A DNA stretch of 64,000 bases, from NCBI GenBank assembly GCA_963580285.1, contig OY757023.1, forward strand, positions 92,963,108 through 93,027,107. The letters are read 5' to 3'. Source of the stretch: Lucinisca nassula. Its lineage: Eukaryota > Mollusca > Bivalvia > Lucinida > Lucinidae. Of the stretch, positions 22,004 to 32,603 are shown one piece after another. The translations under genes were made by a program, and so were the position numbers. The notes under the pieces are model-generated. The model saw only the letters and a list, made by a program, of their open reading frames with translations. It made no database searches and was not told the origin of the DNA. Each line of letters begins with the position of its first letter. The stretch's first letter is position 1.

Positions 22004-24126
22004 TTTGATATTTGGTTTAAAGCTTCATCTAGTGGACTCCTACCAAGATTGTTCAAATTATAGTGCTGGAGCCAAAAATGCCCCCGCTCCGGGGCCCTTT
22101 GATTTTACATGGGCTTATATAGGGAAATCTTAAAAAATCTACCATGAAACCCCAAGGTCCAGGTCTATGATATTTGGTAGGAAGCTTCATCTTGTGGACC
22201 TCTACGAAGATTGTTCAAATTATAGCCCTTGGGCCAAAAAATGCCCCCGCTTCGGGGCCCTTTGGTTTTACATAGACTTATATATGGAAAAGCTTGAAAA
22301 AACTTCTTCTCTGAAACCACAAGGCCTAGGTCTTTGATATTTGGTATGAAGCTTCATCTAGTGGACCTCTACCAAGATTGTTCAAATTATAGCCCTGAGA
22401 CCAAAAATGCCCCCCGTCTCGGGGCCCTTTGGTTTTACATAGACTTATATAGGGAAAATCTTTAAAACTATTCTTCTCTGAAACCACAAGGCCTAGGTCT
22501 TTGATATTTGGTATGAAGCTTCATCTATTGGACCTCTACCAAGATTGTTCAAATTATAGCACTGAGACAAAAAATGCCCCCGCCTCGGGGCCCTTTGGTT
22601 TTACATAGACTTATAAAGGGAAAAATCTTTAAAAATCTTCTTCTCTGAAACCACAAGGCCTAGGTCTTTGATATTTGGTATGAAGCTTTATCTTGTGGAC
22701 CTCTACCAAGATTGTTCAAATTATAGCCTTGGGCCAAAATGCTCCCGCTCCGAGGCCTTTTGGTTTTACATATACTTATACATGTATAGGGAAAATCTTG
22801 AAAAATCTTCTTGTCTGAAACCACAAGGCCTACCAGCAGCACCACCAGCATTTCAGTGGTTTCTTGCTGTCGAGTCCTCATCGTTGTCTCACCTCTGTGG
22901 TTCGTTGATTATTTGTGTTCACAGAGATGTTGCACTGATGAGTTAGGAGGCCTTCATGCAGACTGAACAAATTATTTGTCTACATCGCGGCGGAAGTAAG
23001 TGCGAGGATTGTGGCCACGTAAAATCGATTTAAGCCCCCCAGTGGAAATCTTCCACTGACCGTTCCAAGGCGGCTCTTCTGTGGCGATTTATTTATGTTG
23101 TTGTTTGTTACTTACTGTGTGTATCACTGGTGTCTTTTAATTTTGGATGGCCATATGGCCATTTTGTGGGAAAGTAACTGTCCTTATGGCCTTCCTTTGT
23201 TTAGGTTTCCATTATGGTCTGGTCGCTTAATGTTTGTATTTCTTTCCATTTGGTGTCTTTTATGGGTGGAGTAAGTTAATTGTATCAATTCCTGATCTTT
23301 GTTTTACTTCTACTAGGTCTTTGATATTTGGTATGAAGCTTCATCTAGCGGACCTCTACTAAGATTGTTCAAATTATAGCCCTGGGACCAAAGTGCCCCA
23401 GCCTCGGGGCCCTTTAGTTTTGCATAGACTTATTTCATCTAGTGGACCTCTATCAAGTTTGTTCAAATTATAGCCCTGTGGCCAAAAATGCCCCCGCCCC
23501 GAGACTCTTTGGTTTTACATAGACTTGTATACGGAAATCTTTAAAAATCTTCTTCTCTGAAACCCCAAGGCCCATGTCTTTGATATTTGGTATGCAGCTT
23601 CATCTAGTGGACCTCTACCAAGATTGTTCAAATTATAGCCCTCGGGCCACAAATGCCCCCGCCCCGGGGCCCTTTGGTTTTACCTAGACTTATATAGAGA
23701 TAATATTTGAAAATCGTCTTCTCTGAAACAGCAAGGCCCAGGTCTTTGATATTTTGTGTGAAGCTTCATCTAGTGGACCTCTATCAAGATTGTTCAAATT
23801 ATAGCCCTGGGGCCAAAAATGCCCCCACCCCGGGGCCATTTGGTTTTACATAGGCTTATGTAGGGAATATCTTTAAAAATCTTCTTCTCTGAAACCGCAA
23901 GGCCCAGGTCTTTGATATTTGGTGTGTAGCTTCATCTAGTGGTCCTTTGCCAAGATTGTTCAAATTATAGCCTTTGTGGATATTTGGTATGAAGCTTCTC
24001 CTTTTTAGACCTCCCTCAACATTATGCACATTATAGCCCTGGGGTCAATAATGGCCCTCCCCGGGGCCCACTTGTTACTCTATCATATGGATCAGGTGAG
24101 CGATCCAGGGCCATCATGGCCCTCTA
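22004..24126 (+). mobile_element. Helitron-like non-autonomous element with ~165-bp tandem core
   Basis: Tandem units carry GGTCTTTGATATTTGGT, AAGCTTCATCTAGTGGACC, AAGATTGTTCAAATTATAG and GGGGCCCTTTGGTTTTACAT. The array ends with CAGGTGAGCGATCCAGGG, a hairpin AGGGCCATCATGGCCCT and CTAG (24123-24126) followed by T. Hairpin plus CTAG|T is the Helitron 3' signature. The 5' end is not visible. The same unit forms the array at 45427-47073. A solo Naiad pseudo-LTR interrupts it at 22843-23314. Confidence 0.7.
22843..23314 (+). mobile_element. Solo Naiad pseudo-LTR inside the Helitron-like array
   Basis: Starts at CAGCATTTCAGTGG and ends TTTTACTTCTAC. The array word AAGGCCTAGGTCTTTG is split, with CTA on both sides. 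It contains the hammerhead-like core (22930-22993). Confidence 0.85.
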
Positions 24127-24129
24127 GTT

Positions 24130-24600
24130 ACTTTTGATGCCCTTGTTTGGGTTGATGCTGTTTCATCTGCCAATAGGCCTCCCACTATGCAAGTCGATCC
24201 AGGTCATCTTGTGAAATTAGAGTCAGAAGGAGAATACACGTTCCTATACGGGGCACAATCACCAGCAAACAAACGGACCGATGACCAGATCATTAATGTA
24301 CACCAAGAAGAGGACCGGTCCAAGGACCGAATCTTTGGGGACACCAGATAAATCAGGGACTGGATAAGACGCTTGGCCATCAAGTAGAACTTGTTGTGAG
24401 CGCCCAGAGAGCCATGGGCTAATCCACCTATATGTGGATCCTCTTATCCTATAATAATCCAGTTTATACAATAGCATTCTGTGAGGTATCTTGTTAAAGG
24501 CATTGGCGAAGTCCATGAGGTTTGTGGCCACGGTTTTGTGAGCCCCATCCAGATTGCTCACAAAGTCATTGTAAAATGAGGTGAAACGAATAAAGCGATC
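24130..24600 (-). pseudogene. LINE reverse transcriptase fragment
   Basis: Minus-strand frame 24561-24259 reads NLMDFANAFNKIPHRMLLYKL, then WLSGRSQQVLL and SVLGPVLFLVYINDL. These are RT palm motifs of a non-LTR element, with D...F of motif A as DFANAF. It breaks off before the Asp-Asp motif. Pseudogene. Confidence 0.8.
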
Positions 24601-24618
24601 AAAAGTTAAAGTTTAAAG

Positions 24619-24684
<66 letters not shown>
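24619..24684. repeat. (TATC)n microsatellite
   Basis: About 16 perfect TATC units, directly next to reversed Naiad 3' sequence. N-terminal-EN Penelope elements are known to favour microsatellites. Confidence 0.95.
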
Positions 24685-24685
<1 letters not shown>

Positions 24686-24699
24686 AACAACCCCAAAGA

Positions 24700-25277
24700 T
24701 GAAACAACAGTGAGGACTAGACAGCAAGAAACCACTGAAATGCTGGAGCAAAAGAAAACCAACAGTTAGACTCCGATGGGCCCTACCAGAGTTAGGGCAT
24801 CCGGCACCAACCTTCATTACCTAAAATTGAATTCTCTCTATCTAGAAGCCGAGCTAAAGGCTTCAATTATTTCAGATAGGTTTTCAGCGGAAAGAAGCAC
24901 CATGCATTCTCTTAAAAGACTAAGCATGTCCACATTACGAAACACGCCAATACAAATGTATTGTAAACTATCGGAGTCTAACTGTTGGTTTTCTTTTGCT
25001 CAAACATTTCAGTGGTTTCTTACTGTCGAGTCCTCGCCGTTGTTTCATTTCTATGGTTTTTGTGTTCTCGGAGATGTTTCACTGATGAGTTAGGAGGCCT
25101 TTATGCGGACTGAACAAATTATTTGTCTAAATCGCGACGGAAGTAATGGCGAGGATTGCGGCCGCGTCAAATCGATTTAAGCACCCCCACCCCAGTGGAA
25201 TTCGTTTCACTGACCGCTCCAAGGCGGTTCTTCTGTCCCAGTTTATTTTTGTTATGGTTTGTCTTTGAGTGTGATTG
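24700..25277. mobile_element. Head-to-head Naiad fragments
   Basis: 24700-24790 is pseudo-LTR in reverse (AAACCACTGAAATGCTGGAG). 24837-24892 is RT in reverse (AAAGGCTTCAATTATTTCAG). 24968-25277 is pseudo-LTR forward, starting at ATCGGAGTCTAACTG. This is an inverted compound insertion next to the microsatellite. Confidence 0.75.
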
Positions 25278-25556
25278 ATTGATTGATTTGAGGTTTAACG
25301 TCCCCGTCAACACTGTAAAGGTCATTTTGGAGACGTTGCTTCCAATTTTGTGGAACTTTTACCCGACATTGAGATGAAATGACATCTCAAGCCCTGTTGC
25401 CCAATAAAACCAATTGGGTTAATTAGCATGGACGGTCCGCCTCGCACCGCGGTTCCTGGACAGGCTTAGGTCCTTTAAGCGGTTTACCAGTACTAGTGTG
25501 CGGCCGGATTCAGCTCTGCGTGGAAGCATCATGCAGCCCATATATTTCTTCAAGCC
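25278..25556 (-). mobile_element. S3 SINE with target duplication
   Basis: Reverse S3 copy with a (GATT)n tail at 25278-25293. The flanks repeat TTTGAGTGTG on both sides (about 25263 and 25556), a 10-bp target duplication inside a Naiad pseudo-LTR. This fixes the S3 orientation and its retroposon nature. Confidence 0.85.
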
Positions 25557-25870
25557 TTTGAGTGTGTGTTTCGCTTGTTGTTGTTTTTTATTTTTATTTT
25601 TGTTTTGTTTATTTGTTTGTTTTGTTTTGTTTTGGATAACCAGTTGGCGATTTTGTGGGAAAGTAACTGTCCTTTTGGCTTTCCGCTATCGGTGTTTCCA
25701 TTAGGTTTCTCTGATGGGAGCTGTGGGTTAATTGTATCGATTCGTCATCATTGCCGTCACTTCTATGCAGTTATTTTACGTTTTATGTCTTTCCCTTTTG
25801 GTGTCTCTGATGGGTGCTGTGGATTCCTGATTCCTGGATTATATCGATTCCTGATTGTTGGGGAGGTTCT
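25557..25870 (+). mobile_element. Naiad pseudo-LTR remainder (divergent subfamily)
   Basis: Continues the pseudo-LTR interrupted by the S3 SINE: GGATAACCAGTTGGCGA, GTGGGAAAGTAACTGTCC, then a diverged end. Similar to 26945-27440. Confidence 0.6.
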
Positions 25871-26640
25871 AACGAAGAATGATATTACGAAATTGGGTGT
25901 TGAAGTCTGAATTTATATACTACGTCACAATAAAATTCGGGTTCCGATAGACCTTGTTGTAGAAGAGATTTAAGTCCAGTATTGAATTTTGAAATTAAAT
26001 CAGAATGACGTCTATAAAATTTTGAAAATGCTTTGCGTAGTTTATGGTACCGATAACCCTGATGAAGAAGTTTAGCCTTTAACAATTTATTACGAGTGTT
26101 GAAGTCGGTTATATGACTACACACTCTAGCAAATCGAATTAATTGTGAAATATAAACGCCATAGGATGATGCACGTGGGACATCACCATCCAAAAAAGGA
26201 AAGTTTACAATCTCAAAATCAAAATCATCGCGTTTATCATAAATTTTGCAAGAAACAAACCCATCCACAACAGATAGATGTAAATCCAAAAACGGGCCCT
26301 CGGTATCAGAAGAATTTCCTTTAATTAATTGAAGTTCGGGGTGGGGGTGGGGGGTAAACCTGACTGATCAAACCATCGAAAAAGGTATTATCAATATTTA
26401 ATAAATAATCCAAATATCTAGAAGTGGAGCTGAAAGCTTCAATGATTTCAGACTGGTAATCAGCAGAAAGGGACATCATGAAGTCTCTCTCATACCAAAA
26501 CAAAAACAGATCAGCCACAAGTGGTGCGCAATTAGTACCCATCGGAATACCCACAACTTGTCTAAATAACTTAGCACCAAATCTTATGTAAATATTGTCA
26601 AGTAGAAAGGTGAGAGCTTCACACACCTTCTGACATGGCC
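25871..26640 (-). pseudogene. Naiad RT fragment without the 13-nt deletion
   Basis: Minus-strand RT from just before the GIPMGTNCAP motif to near the C-terminus. Between VADL and MSLS it has FLFWYERDFM, the segment deleted in copies A and B, so it records the ancestral reading. The Asp motif reads YLDY instead of YLDD. A C-rich insertion at 26337-26352 shifts the frame. Truncated at both ends. Confidence 0.85.
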
Positions 26641-26944
26641 GCAGAGGAGTTCAAAGCCCGTAGAGTGTAATATATACCTGATATACCTATGTCGATATCT
26701 AATTATCTGGTGTCCCTAAAGATTCGACCCTTGGATCGGTCGTCTTCTTGGCGTACATTAATAATATGGTCATGATTGGTCTCTTCTGATGCATTCTGGT
26801 TATAGGTTACAAATTCTCTGGTACGTTGTCCGGGTGTGTAGCAGGATGGGCTGAATTTACCAGGGTTTTCTCGCAGGTTCAGCTCGCTTTGGAACGAGTT
26901 TAGGCAGTAGTATTTGATCATTATTGGTGTGAAATGTTAGGGTT
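26641..26944 (+). other. LINE debris, otherwise unrecognised
   Basis: GTGTCCCTAAAGATTCG to CTTGGCGTACATTAAT (26708-26765) is the inverse of 24290-24350, so a LINE fragment in plus orientation is present. The rest shows nothing clear. Confidence 0.45.
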
Positions 26945-27445
26945 AGGAGTCTAACTGCTCCAGCATTTCAGTGTTCTTGCTGTCGAGTCTTCACCGTTGT
27001 TTCATCTATGTGCTTGGTTGATTTTTGTGTTCACGGAGATGTTCCACGGATGAGTCAGGAGGCCTTCAGGCGGACTGAACAAATTATTTGTCAAAATCGC
27101 GACGGAAGTAAGGGCGAGGATTGTGGCCAAGTAAAATCGATTAAAGCCCCCCCCCCCCCCCCCCCCCCCCCGTGGAATTCGTTTCACTGGCCGTTCCAAT
27201 GCAGTTCTTCTGTCGTGGTTTATATGGCTTGTCTTTGAGTATTGCATCACTTATATTAGTTTGCTTTGGATAGCCATTTGGCTATTTTGTGGGAAAGTAA
27301 CTGTCCGTTTGGCTTTCCGCTAGTGATGTTTCCATTAGGGTCTAGTTCTTTCATGTTTGTGTTTCTTTCCCTTTGATGTCTCTGGTGGGAGCTGTGAGTT
27401 AATTGTATCGATTCCTGATCATTGCTTTCACTTCTATTTTGATCA
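26945..27445 (+). mobile_element. Solo Naiad-type pseudo-LTR, divergent
   Basis: Follows the pseudo-LTR order: CCAGCATTTCAGTG, GTTCACGGAGATGTT, GGATGAGTCAGG, ACTGAACAAATTATTTGTC, GGGAAAGTAACTGTCC, ending ATTGCTTTCACTTCTATTTT. It contains a C-run at 27148-27171. Its hammerhead-like core is altered (CGGATGAG). Confidence 0.75.
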
Positions 27446-28250
27446 TGTTTGCAAAAGACTAAACATAATAATGCTCTTTTTATTCTACTGACTAGAAAGC
27501 AGAGGACCTTTCCTTTGGATTCTTTTAAAGAAGCCAACTTGTTTCGCCATCGCCGACATGTCCATCTGAACTACAGTATCTCAACCTGCTGAATCTGAGT
27601 TTTAACATGGGGATGCCAAATGGCTGACACATATTCAAGTTTGGGGCGAAGCAATGTTTTATAAGCAACAATTTTGTCTGCTTAGGTGCAAAAGTCAAAT
27701 TACGTCTTAGAAATCCTAAAAAGTAGAAGTAAAACAAAGATCAGGAATCGATACAATAAACATACTCAACCCACCAAAGACACCAAAGGGAAAGAAACAC
27801 AAACACCAAGCGACCAGACCACAATGGAAACCCAAACAAAGGAAGGCCACAAGGACAGCCACCCTCCCACAAAACGGCCACACGGCCATCCAAAACCAAA
27901 AGACACAAGCGACACACACAGCAAGCGACAAACAACAACACAAACAAACCGCCACAGAAGAACCGCCCAGTCCAAGTTGCTTTTGATGTTATCTCCGAAA
28001 TATTATGACCCCCAATCAAGATCGTCAGTGATGGTGATACAGCCATATTTGGCGGATAGGACCTGCTCCAAAGTTTGTTGGTGTAGTGGTTAATCAAACT
28101 TAATCTTATTGTCAGGTTCATCGTATGACATTTGGTCACATTGAACTTCATCTGCCAATCGCACCCCCCCCCCACACACACACACACACCCGGCTGTGCT
28201 AGTCTGTCCAATAAGACAGTCAGAAGGAGATTATAAGAATCGTATATGGG
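27446..28250 (-). pseudogene. LINE fragment interrupted by a Naiad pseudo-LTR
   Basis: Minus-strand LINE protein in order: WQMKFNVTKCHTMNL and GHNISEITSKAT (about 28170-27975), then an inserted reverse pseudo-LTR (27724-27970), then GFLRRNLTFAPKQTK (27720-27525). The two halves join logically across the insertion. 28160-28190 is a C-run and (CA)n. Confidence 0.75.
27724..27970 (-). mobile_element. Solo Naiad pseudo-LTR inside the LINE
   Basis: Begins with the reversed pseudo-LTR end GTAGAAGTAAAACAAAG and runs through GGACAGCCACCCTCCCAC. It has many C/T differences from the other copies (older or deaminated). Confidence 0.85.
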
Positions 28251-28670
28251 TGTGAGGGGTGGATGTAAAAATCCGTCCCGAGGGACACGGTCCGGCATCA
28301 CGAGGCTTGCCGAGTGATGCCGGACATGTGGTGATCTCGAGGGACGGATTTTTCTATCCGCCCCACACACCCATATAGGAGTTTTTTTCTTGCATACCTT
28401 CCATTTCATAGCGCGGATTTTTAATGCTGCAGTCACTTCGAGTACCGACGTCCGCCATATTGCGGTAACAGTACAGGAATGTTTAGTGACGTCACGTAAC
28501 GTGCTGTGACGTCAACCTTAACGACGGCGCATACGCGGTCGTAATCAACCAGTGCATTTACTCAAACACGCGATTATATTCGATTTTGGGTCGGAACACC
28601 AGGGTCAGAACATAAATTTCTATCCCAGGGTAAAATCACGGATTTGCTTGTCTGGTGTGCAAGAATTTAA
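28235..28670. mobile_element. Palindromic MITE family M3
   Basis: ATATGGGTGTGAGGGGTGGA, then a near-perfect hairpin around TCCGTCCCGAGGGAC and GAGGGACGGATTTTTCT, then sequence shared with 60812-61612 (ACCAGTGCATTTA, CACCAGGGTCAGAACATAAA, CTGGTGTGCAAGAAT). A further end fragment is at 29047-29132. Non-coding. Confidence 0.7.
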
Positions 28671-28674
28671 GAAT

Positions 28675-28830
28675 CTGATATGGGGTTCTGTTGTAGATGG
28701 GTGTTTCCAACCCGAGGGATGACCGTGCTGAGCGGAACCGAGGCTATGGCGAGGTTCCGCTCAGCAAGGTCATCCTGAGGGTTGGAAACGTCCATTTACA
28801 AAAGAACCCCATATTGGATTCTTTTTCTTG
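28675..28830. repeat. ~150-bp imperfect palindrome
   Basis: Arms ATATGGGGTTCTGTTGTA and TACAAAAGAACCCCATAT enclose nested GTTTCCAACCC/GGGTTGGAAAC and GCTGAGCGGAACC/GGTTCCGCTCAGC. Probably a MITE. Confidence 0.8.
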
Positions 28831-29135
28831 CACAACACCTCCCAAACATTTCCTTTTCTTTTTTTTTTTTAAACGTTTCATTTTTGCGCGCTATACTTTT
28901 CATTTTTTAACAATATTCATGATATTCATCCGCTGTTTTTTTGCCGGTTAGTTTTGACAGCTCGCACATGCATATTGTTTACAAAATGAAAGTAGTGCGG
29001 AAGTAGTGCCGCCAGTTGAATAGTATTGAAGCGCACTTATGTTAGTTGCCTGGATCGGAACACCAGGGTCAGAACATTAATTTCTATCCCAGGGTAAAAT
29101 CACGGATTTCCTTGTCTGGTGTGCAAGAATATTTG

Positions 29136-29789
29136 TTCCTATACAGTACACAATTCATTTCCTTCATTTAGGATTTTAGATGGCAGTTCCATATTAGCTA
29201 ACAAGTAATTCATTACTGGGTCTTTATTTACACTGGCAGGAATGTATGTCTAGCATAACCTAGTAGGAATGACTAGAGATCCGGTACTTATTTATTTATC
29301 TTTTATCTATACTATGTTTTAAGAGTGTGGCGCATTTAGCTGCTATAGCTAGTCTACCTTGCGGCATTCTGTAACATATACATGTATAACATCAATCAAC
29401 GTAAGACATATAAACAGATATACAAATTGATATATACATAACAGTGAGGTCGCATTTTAAGATAATTGTCGTAAAACTGCGCGCAGATTGTGAAGATATT
29501 TGGTACAGATGAAAATGCAAATATTTTAAGACAAGCCATGTTAAATCGTGTCAGCTCCGGTAGCAAGACATGCACCACTATCTGCAAATCCACGTCTGTC
29601 TTAAAATTAAATTTTATATAGCCTCAAAATGAGCGTATAAACGATTCAGATAGATAAGACAAACTCTAAAATTTGGGACATAAAGAGTATACCATAGTTA
29701 AAAGTAGCTCTGTTGTGGAATTAGAATACCTCTCCTTAGGTGCACTCTGTAAAATGAAATTACAAGACCTGCTAGGCCTTGGTCAGAAC
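29136..29789. other. No gene or recognised repeat
   Basis: AT-rich. I see nothing coding and no match to other parts of the window. Confidence 0.5.
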
Positions 29790-30988
29790 CTCTTTACACT
29801 GGTAGCCCCACGCACTCCCCGATGCAGGATATAGAGTTCTCAGACAAAGGAATTGAAAACCTCTTGCTGAAACTTAACCCATACAAAGCTTCGGGACCAG
29901 ACCAGATTTATGGAATAAGGAGAGGGACACTCAAATGGATATTTAACCATTTTTGGGGGACAGGTCTCTAAACGTTATTTTAAATGGGGAAAAATCGGAC
30001 ACCATACCAGTATCATCAGGTGTGCCCCAGGGATCAGTCCTAGGACCCATACTGTTTTTAGCTTACATAAATGACCTACCTGAACAGGCCAAATCAAACG
30101 TTCGATTATTTGCAGACGACACAGTTCTCTACCTCACATTCTCCAAATCTGCTACACCAGCCCTACTCCAGGAGGACCTTCGGCATCTTGAGTCCTGGTA
30201 AAAGGCCTGGGACATGTAATTCAATCCATCAAAATTCCAGGTCATACACATCACTAGGTCACGGCAACCTGCTCAAAATCATAACCACCTGCATAGGGTC
30301 CTCCTAGAAGCAGTACCTTCAGCAAAATACCTAGAAGTTGATATTTCAGAAAATCTCTCCTGGAACACCCATATATCAAGAGTTTCTAAGAAGGCAAACC
30401 AAACACTTGGATGTCTTAAGGGAAATATTAAGATACACAATGAGGACCTCAGGGCAATAGCATACAAAACAGTCGTACGTCCACAGCTAGAATACGCCTC
30501 TAGCGTGTGGTATCCATTCACAGACACTGCCATTCAGCAAGTCGAAAAAGTCCAACGTCGCGCAGCAAGGTGGGTCAAAGACGACCACAACAGAACCTCA
30601 AGTCTGACTGCAATGTCTTGTCTTGTCACATAAATTCTGCCTTCATAGGCACACCTGGTATTCATCAGTAAAAATCTTCATAAGAACGTTCATAAAACTT
30701 TTTTCGTAGAATAAGATCTTATAACAATAAGAAGGGTGGAGTGACTGCAATAAGTACTGCAGTCACTCCAGACTTTTTCTGATGTACAAAATCACGCATG
30801 ACTTTGTCGCTATTCCCAGAGACCAGTACCTCACAACCCTGCAAAGACAATCTAAAATCTCACACTCAATGGCTTACAGACAGAAATCTACCCCTACAGA
30901 TTATTATAAATATGTTTATTTTCCCCGCACTATTGTACATTGGAATTCCCTCCCTACAGCAGTAATCTTGCTGCCCAAACGTTGATTA
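29790..30988 (+). pseudogene. LINE reverse transcriptase pseudogene
   Basis: Plus-strand non-LTR RT in pieces. NPYKASGPDQIYG (about 29876) is the start of RT. A deletion follows, then SSGVPQGSVLGPILFLAYIND and FADDTVLYL (catalytic Asp pair at about 30115). Then NTHISRVSKKANQTLGCL, RPQLEYASSVWYPF and the C-terminal YFPRTIVHWNSLP (about 30920), ending with TGA near 30985. Stops at 30200 and later frameshifts kill it. An insertion of about 170 bp (30610-30780) splits the C-terminal part and includes the palindrome GTGACTGCA/TGCAGTCAC. Confidence 0.85.
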
Positions 30989-31440
30989 GTACAACAGGGC
31001 AGTCAGCCAGATCAACCACTGCTCACCTTAACCAACCACTGTCTTGCTTTTAATCTTGTAGCTAGACCTTTTTAACTCCCACGCTTTTAACTTTCCTTTC
31101 ATTTTCACCACTTGCCTTTTCATAGCCCAACTTTGCACTCACATGCTACAAGTCCCAACAATGCAGGGGGTTAAGCATTATTGGAAGATGTATAGATAAT
31201 CCTCGCGAGAGGGTAATGCAGGATGTATAGAAAAATAGATAGGTCCTGGTGAATGAATGTCATTTGACGTGTCACCAGTATCGATTCAGACGCACTGGAC
31301 CTATATAGCCTCCGAGTCTGGCGGTCTAGAGGTCGAGATCTGTACCACTCAAACCTCATCCAATTCTCCACTAGCTCAAGAATGATTTTTCTTTTTTCTC
31401 ATATTACACCTGAGCATTACGAGCAGGATTCAGTACTTTT
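30989..31440. other. LINE tail and unassigned sequence
   Basis: Probably LINE 3' UTR. No further feature recognised. Confidence 0.4.
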
Positions 31441-31449
31441 TTAAGCAAT

Positions 31450-31665
31450 GTGGATGAAGTGCCTTGCTCAAAGGCACAACACTTTAGTCAGCGTGAGGAT
31501 CGAACCCGCAACCTCTTGATCACAAGTTTCAAGTTTATTCAGAAACACCAGGCCAACTGGCCCATTTGTTCTACAGCATATAATAAAATTAATACATACA
31601 ATAGATGTGACATCAAATCCGATGCGCTACCACTGCACCAAAGCCCTCTCATGATGGAAGGCAGT
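31450..31665 (-). mobile_element. tRNA-derived SINE, interrupted
   Basis: Read on the minus strand: A-box-like TGCAGTGGTAGCGCATCGG near 31640 and B box GGTTCGATCC near 31500. The two are separated by about 85 inserted bases (31530-31605) containing AGGCCAACTGGCC. Resembles the tRNA-like head at 44640. Confidence 0.65.
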
Positions 31666-31952
31666 ATGTCTAAACTCACATGCCATCCGAAAGGACGACT
31701 AGGCAGAGTTAAGACCCTTTTAAAAAGTCAGGTAGCATAACTCTTCTTAGGTCTCGGGCACCTGCAGACAATAAATTGGTTAAAGTCGAAAGGGTTATTC
31801 AAGTACCATAATGACAGTTGCTAGTTTTCCAGGTGCATAAGAAAACAAGTGAAAAAGTATTTTAATTAAGTCTACAAAATGAAAAATAATTTTTTTTTTA
31901 TCTTTTAATCTGTTGAATATAGATCTATTCTATTTCCTTTTAATTTCTAACG

Positions 31953-32087
31953 TTGATATTTTTATCGGCGCCGAGATTTTGGTTTCCGGTCGAGCCTCAG
32001 TTTGACAGGAGCAGAAATTGGTCGCCATTTTGTGGAATCAAAAGAAACCTTTGTACAGGAGTTTTGCTTCAAATTTGTCCCTCCGCT
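31953..32087 (+). promoter_or_regulatory. Likely DVL promoter / 5' UTR
   Basis: GC-richer than its surroundings. It carries TCGCCATTTTG (32021-32031), a YY1-type element common near transcription starts of TATA-less genes. It directly precedes the DVL start codon. The start of transcription is not determined. Confidence 0.4.
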
Positions 32088-32257
32088 ATGGAGGACACAA
32101 AGGAAACAAAAATTATATATCATATCGATGATGAGGATACCCCATATCTTATAAAACTTCCGATCCCTGCAGATCGAGTGACATTAGGAGACTTTAAAAA
32201 TGCACTCAATCGACCAAATTACAAGTTTTTCTTCAAATCCATGGACGATGACTTTGG
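32088..32257 (+). CDS. DVL: Dishevelled exon 1 (DIX domain, first part)
   Basis: Dishevelled carries Wnt signals from Frizzled to the axin/APC/GSK3 complex and to planar polarity; the DIX domain polymerises head to tail with itself and with axin. The exon starts [20 protein letters not shown] and continues [17 protein letters not shown] and [11 protein letters not shown], a clear DIX N-terminus. ATG at 32088 fits the family start, and the upstream frame is not conserved. It ends in GG with donor GTAAGG and leaves phase 2, which exon 2 completes. CpG-containing sequence lies upstream. Very high confidence for the family; paralogue number cannot be told. Confidence 0.96.
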
Positions 32258-32550
32258 GTAAGGAAATCAGTAGTGTCTCTGTTTGAAAATATATATGACA
32301 AGAATAAGGTGTTCTCTCCATTTAATATCTGTTGTTACAAATGTTACAGTTGATAAATCTTGCTTTATTTGGAAGTTGCATGTGTCATCGGGGGGCCCCA
32401 TTGGGGGCTGAGAAGAGTTTGTTTATGTTTTGTAGGACAGCATGTATAAGTTTTCCCATACGATTTTAGGTCTATGAATTGACATTCCAGGTGTAAACTG
32501 CTATTTACTGTGTCTTTGAGTTCCGGTATTGATCTTATGAATATTTTGCT

Positions 32551-32603
32551 CATGGATAGCTCAGTGGTTAGTGCACTTGCGTCTGGTGCAAGAGGTCCCC
32601 GGT
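32551..32603 (+). mobile_element. tRNA-derived SINE S1, head only
   Basis: TAGCTCAGTGGTTAGTGC, then GGTCCCCGGT, cut by the TIR element that begins at 32604. Confidence 0.75.

Noticed and set aside
27686..28093. Lys/Thr-rich 135-codon plus frame
   Set aside because: Antisense of a Naiad pseudo-LTR and LINE fragment with biased composition.
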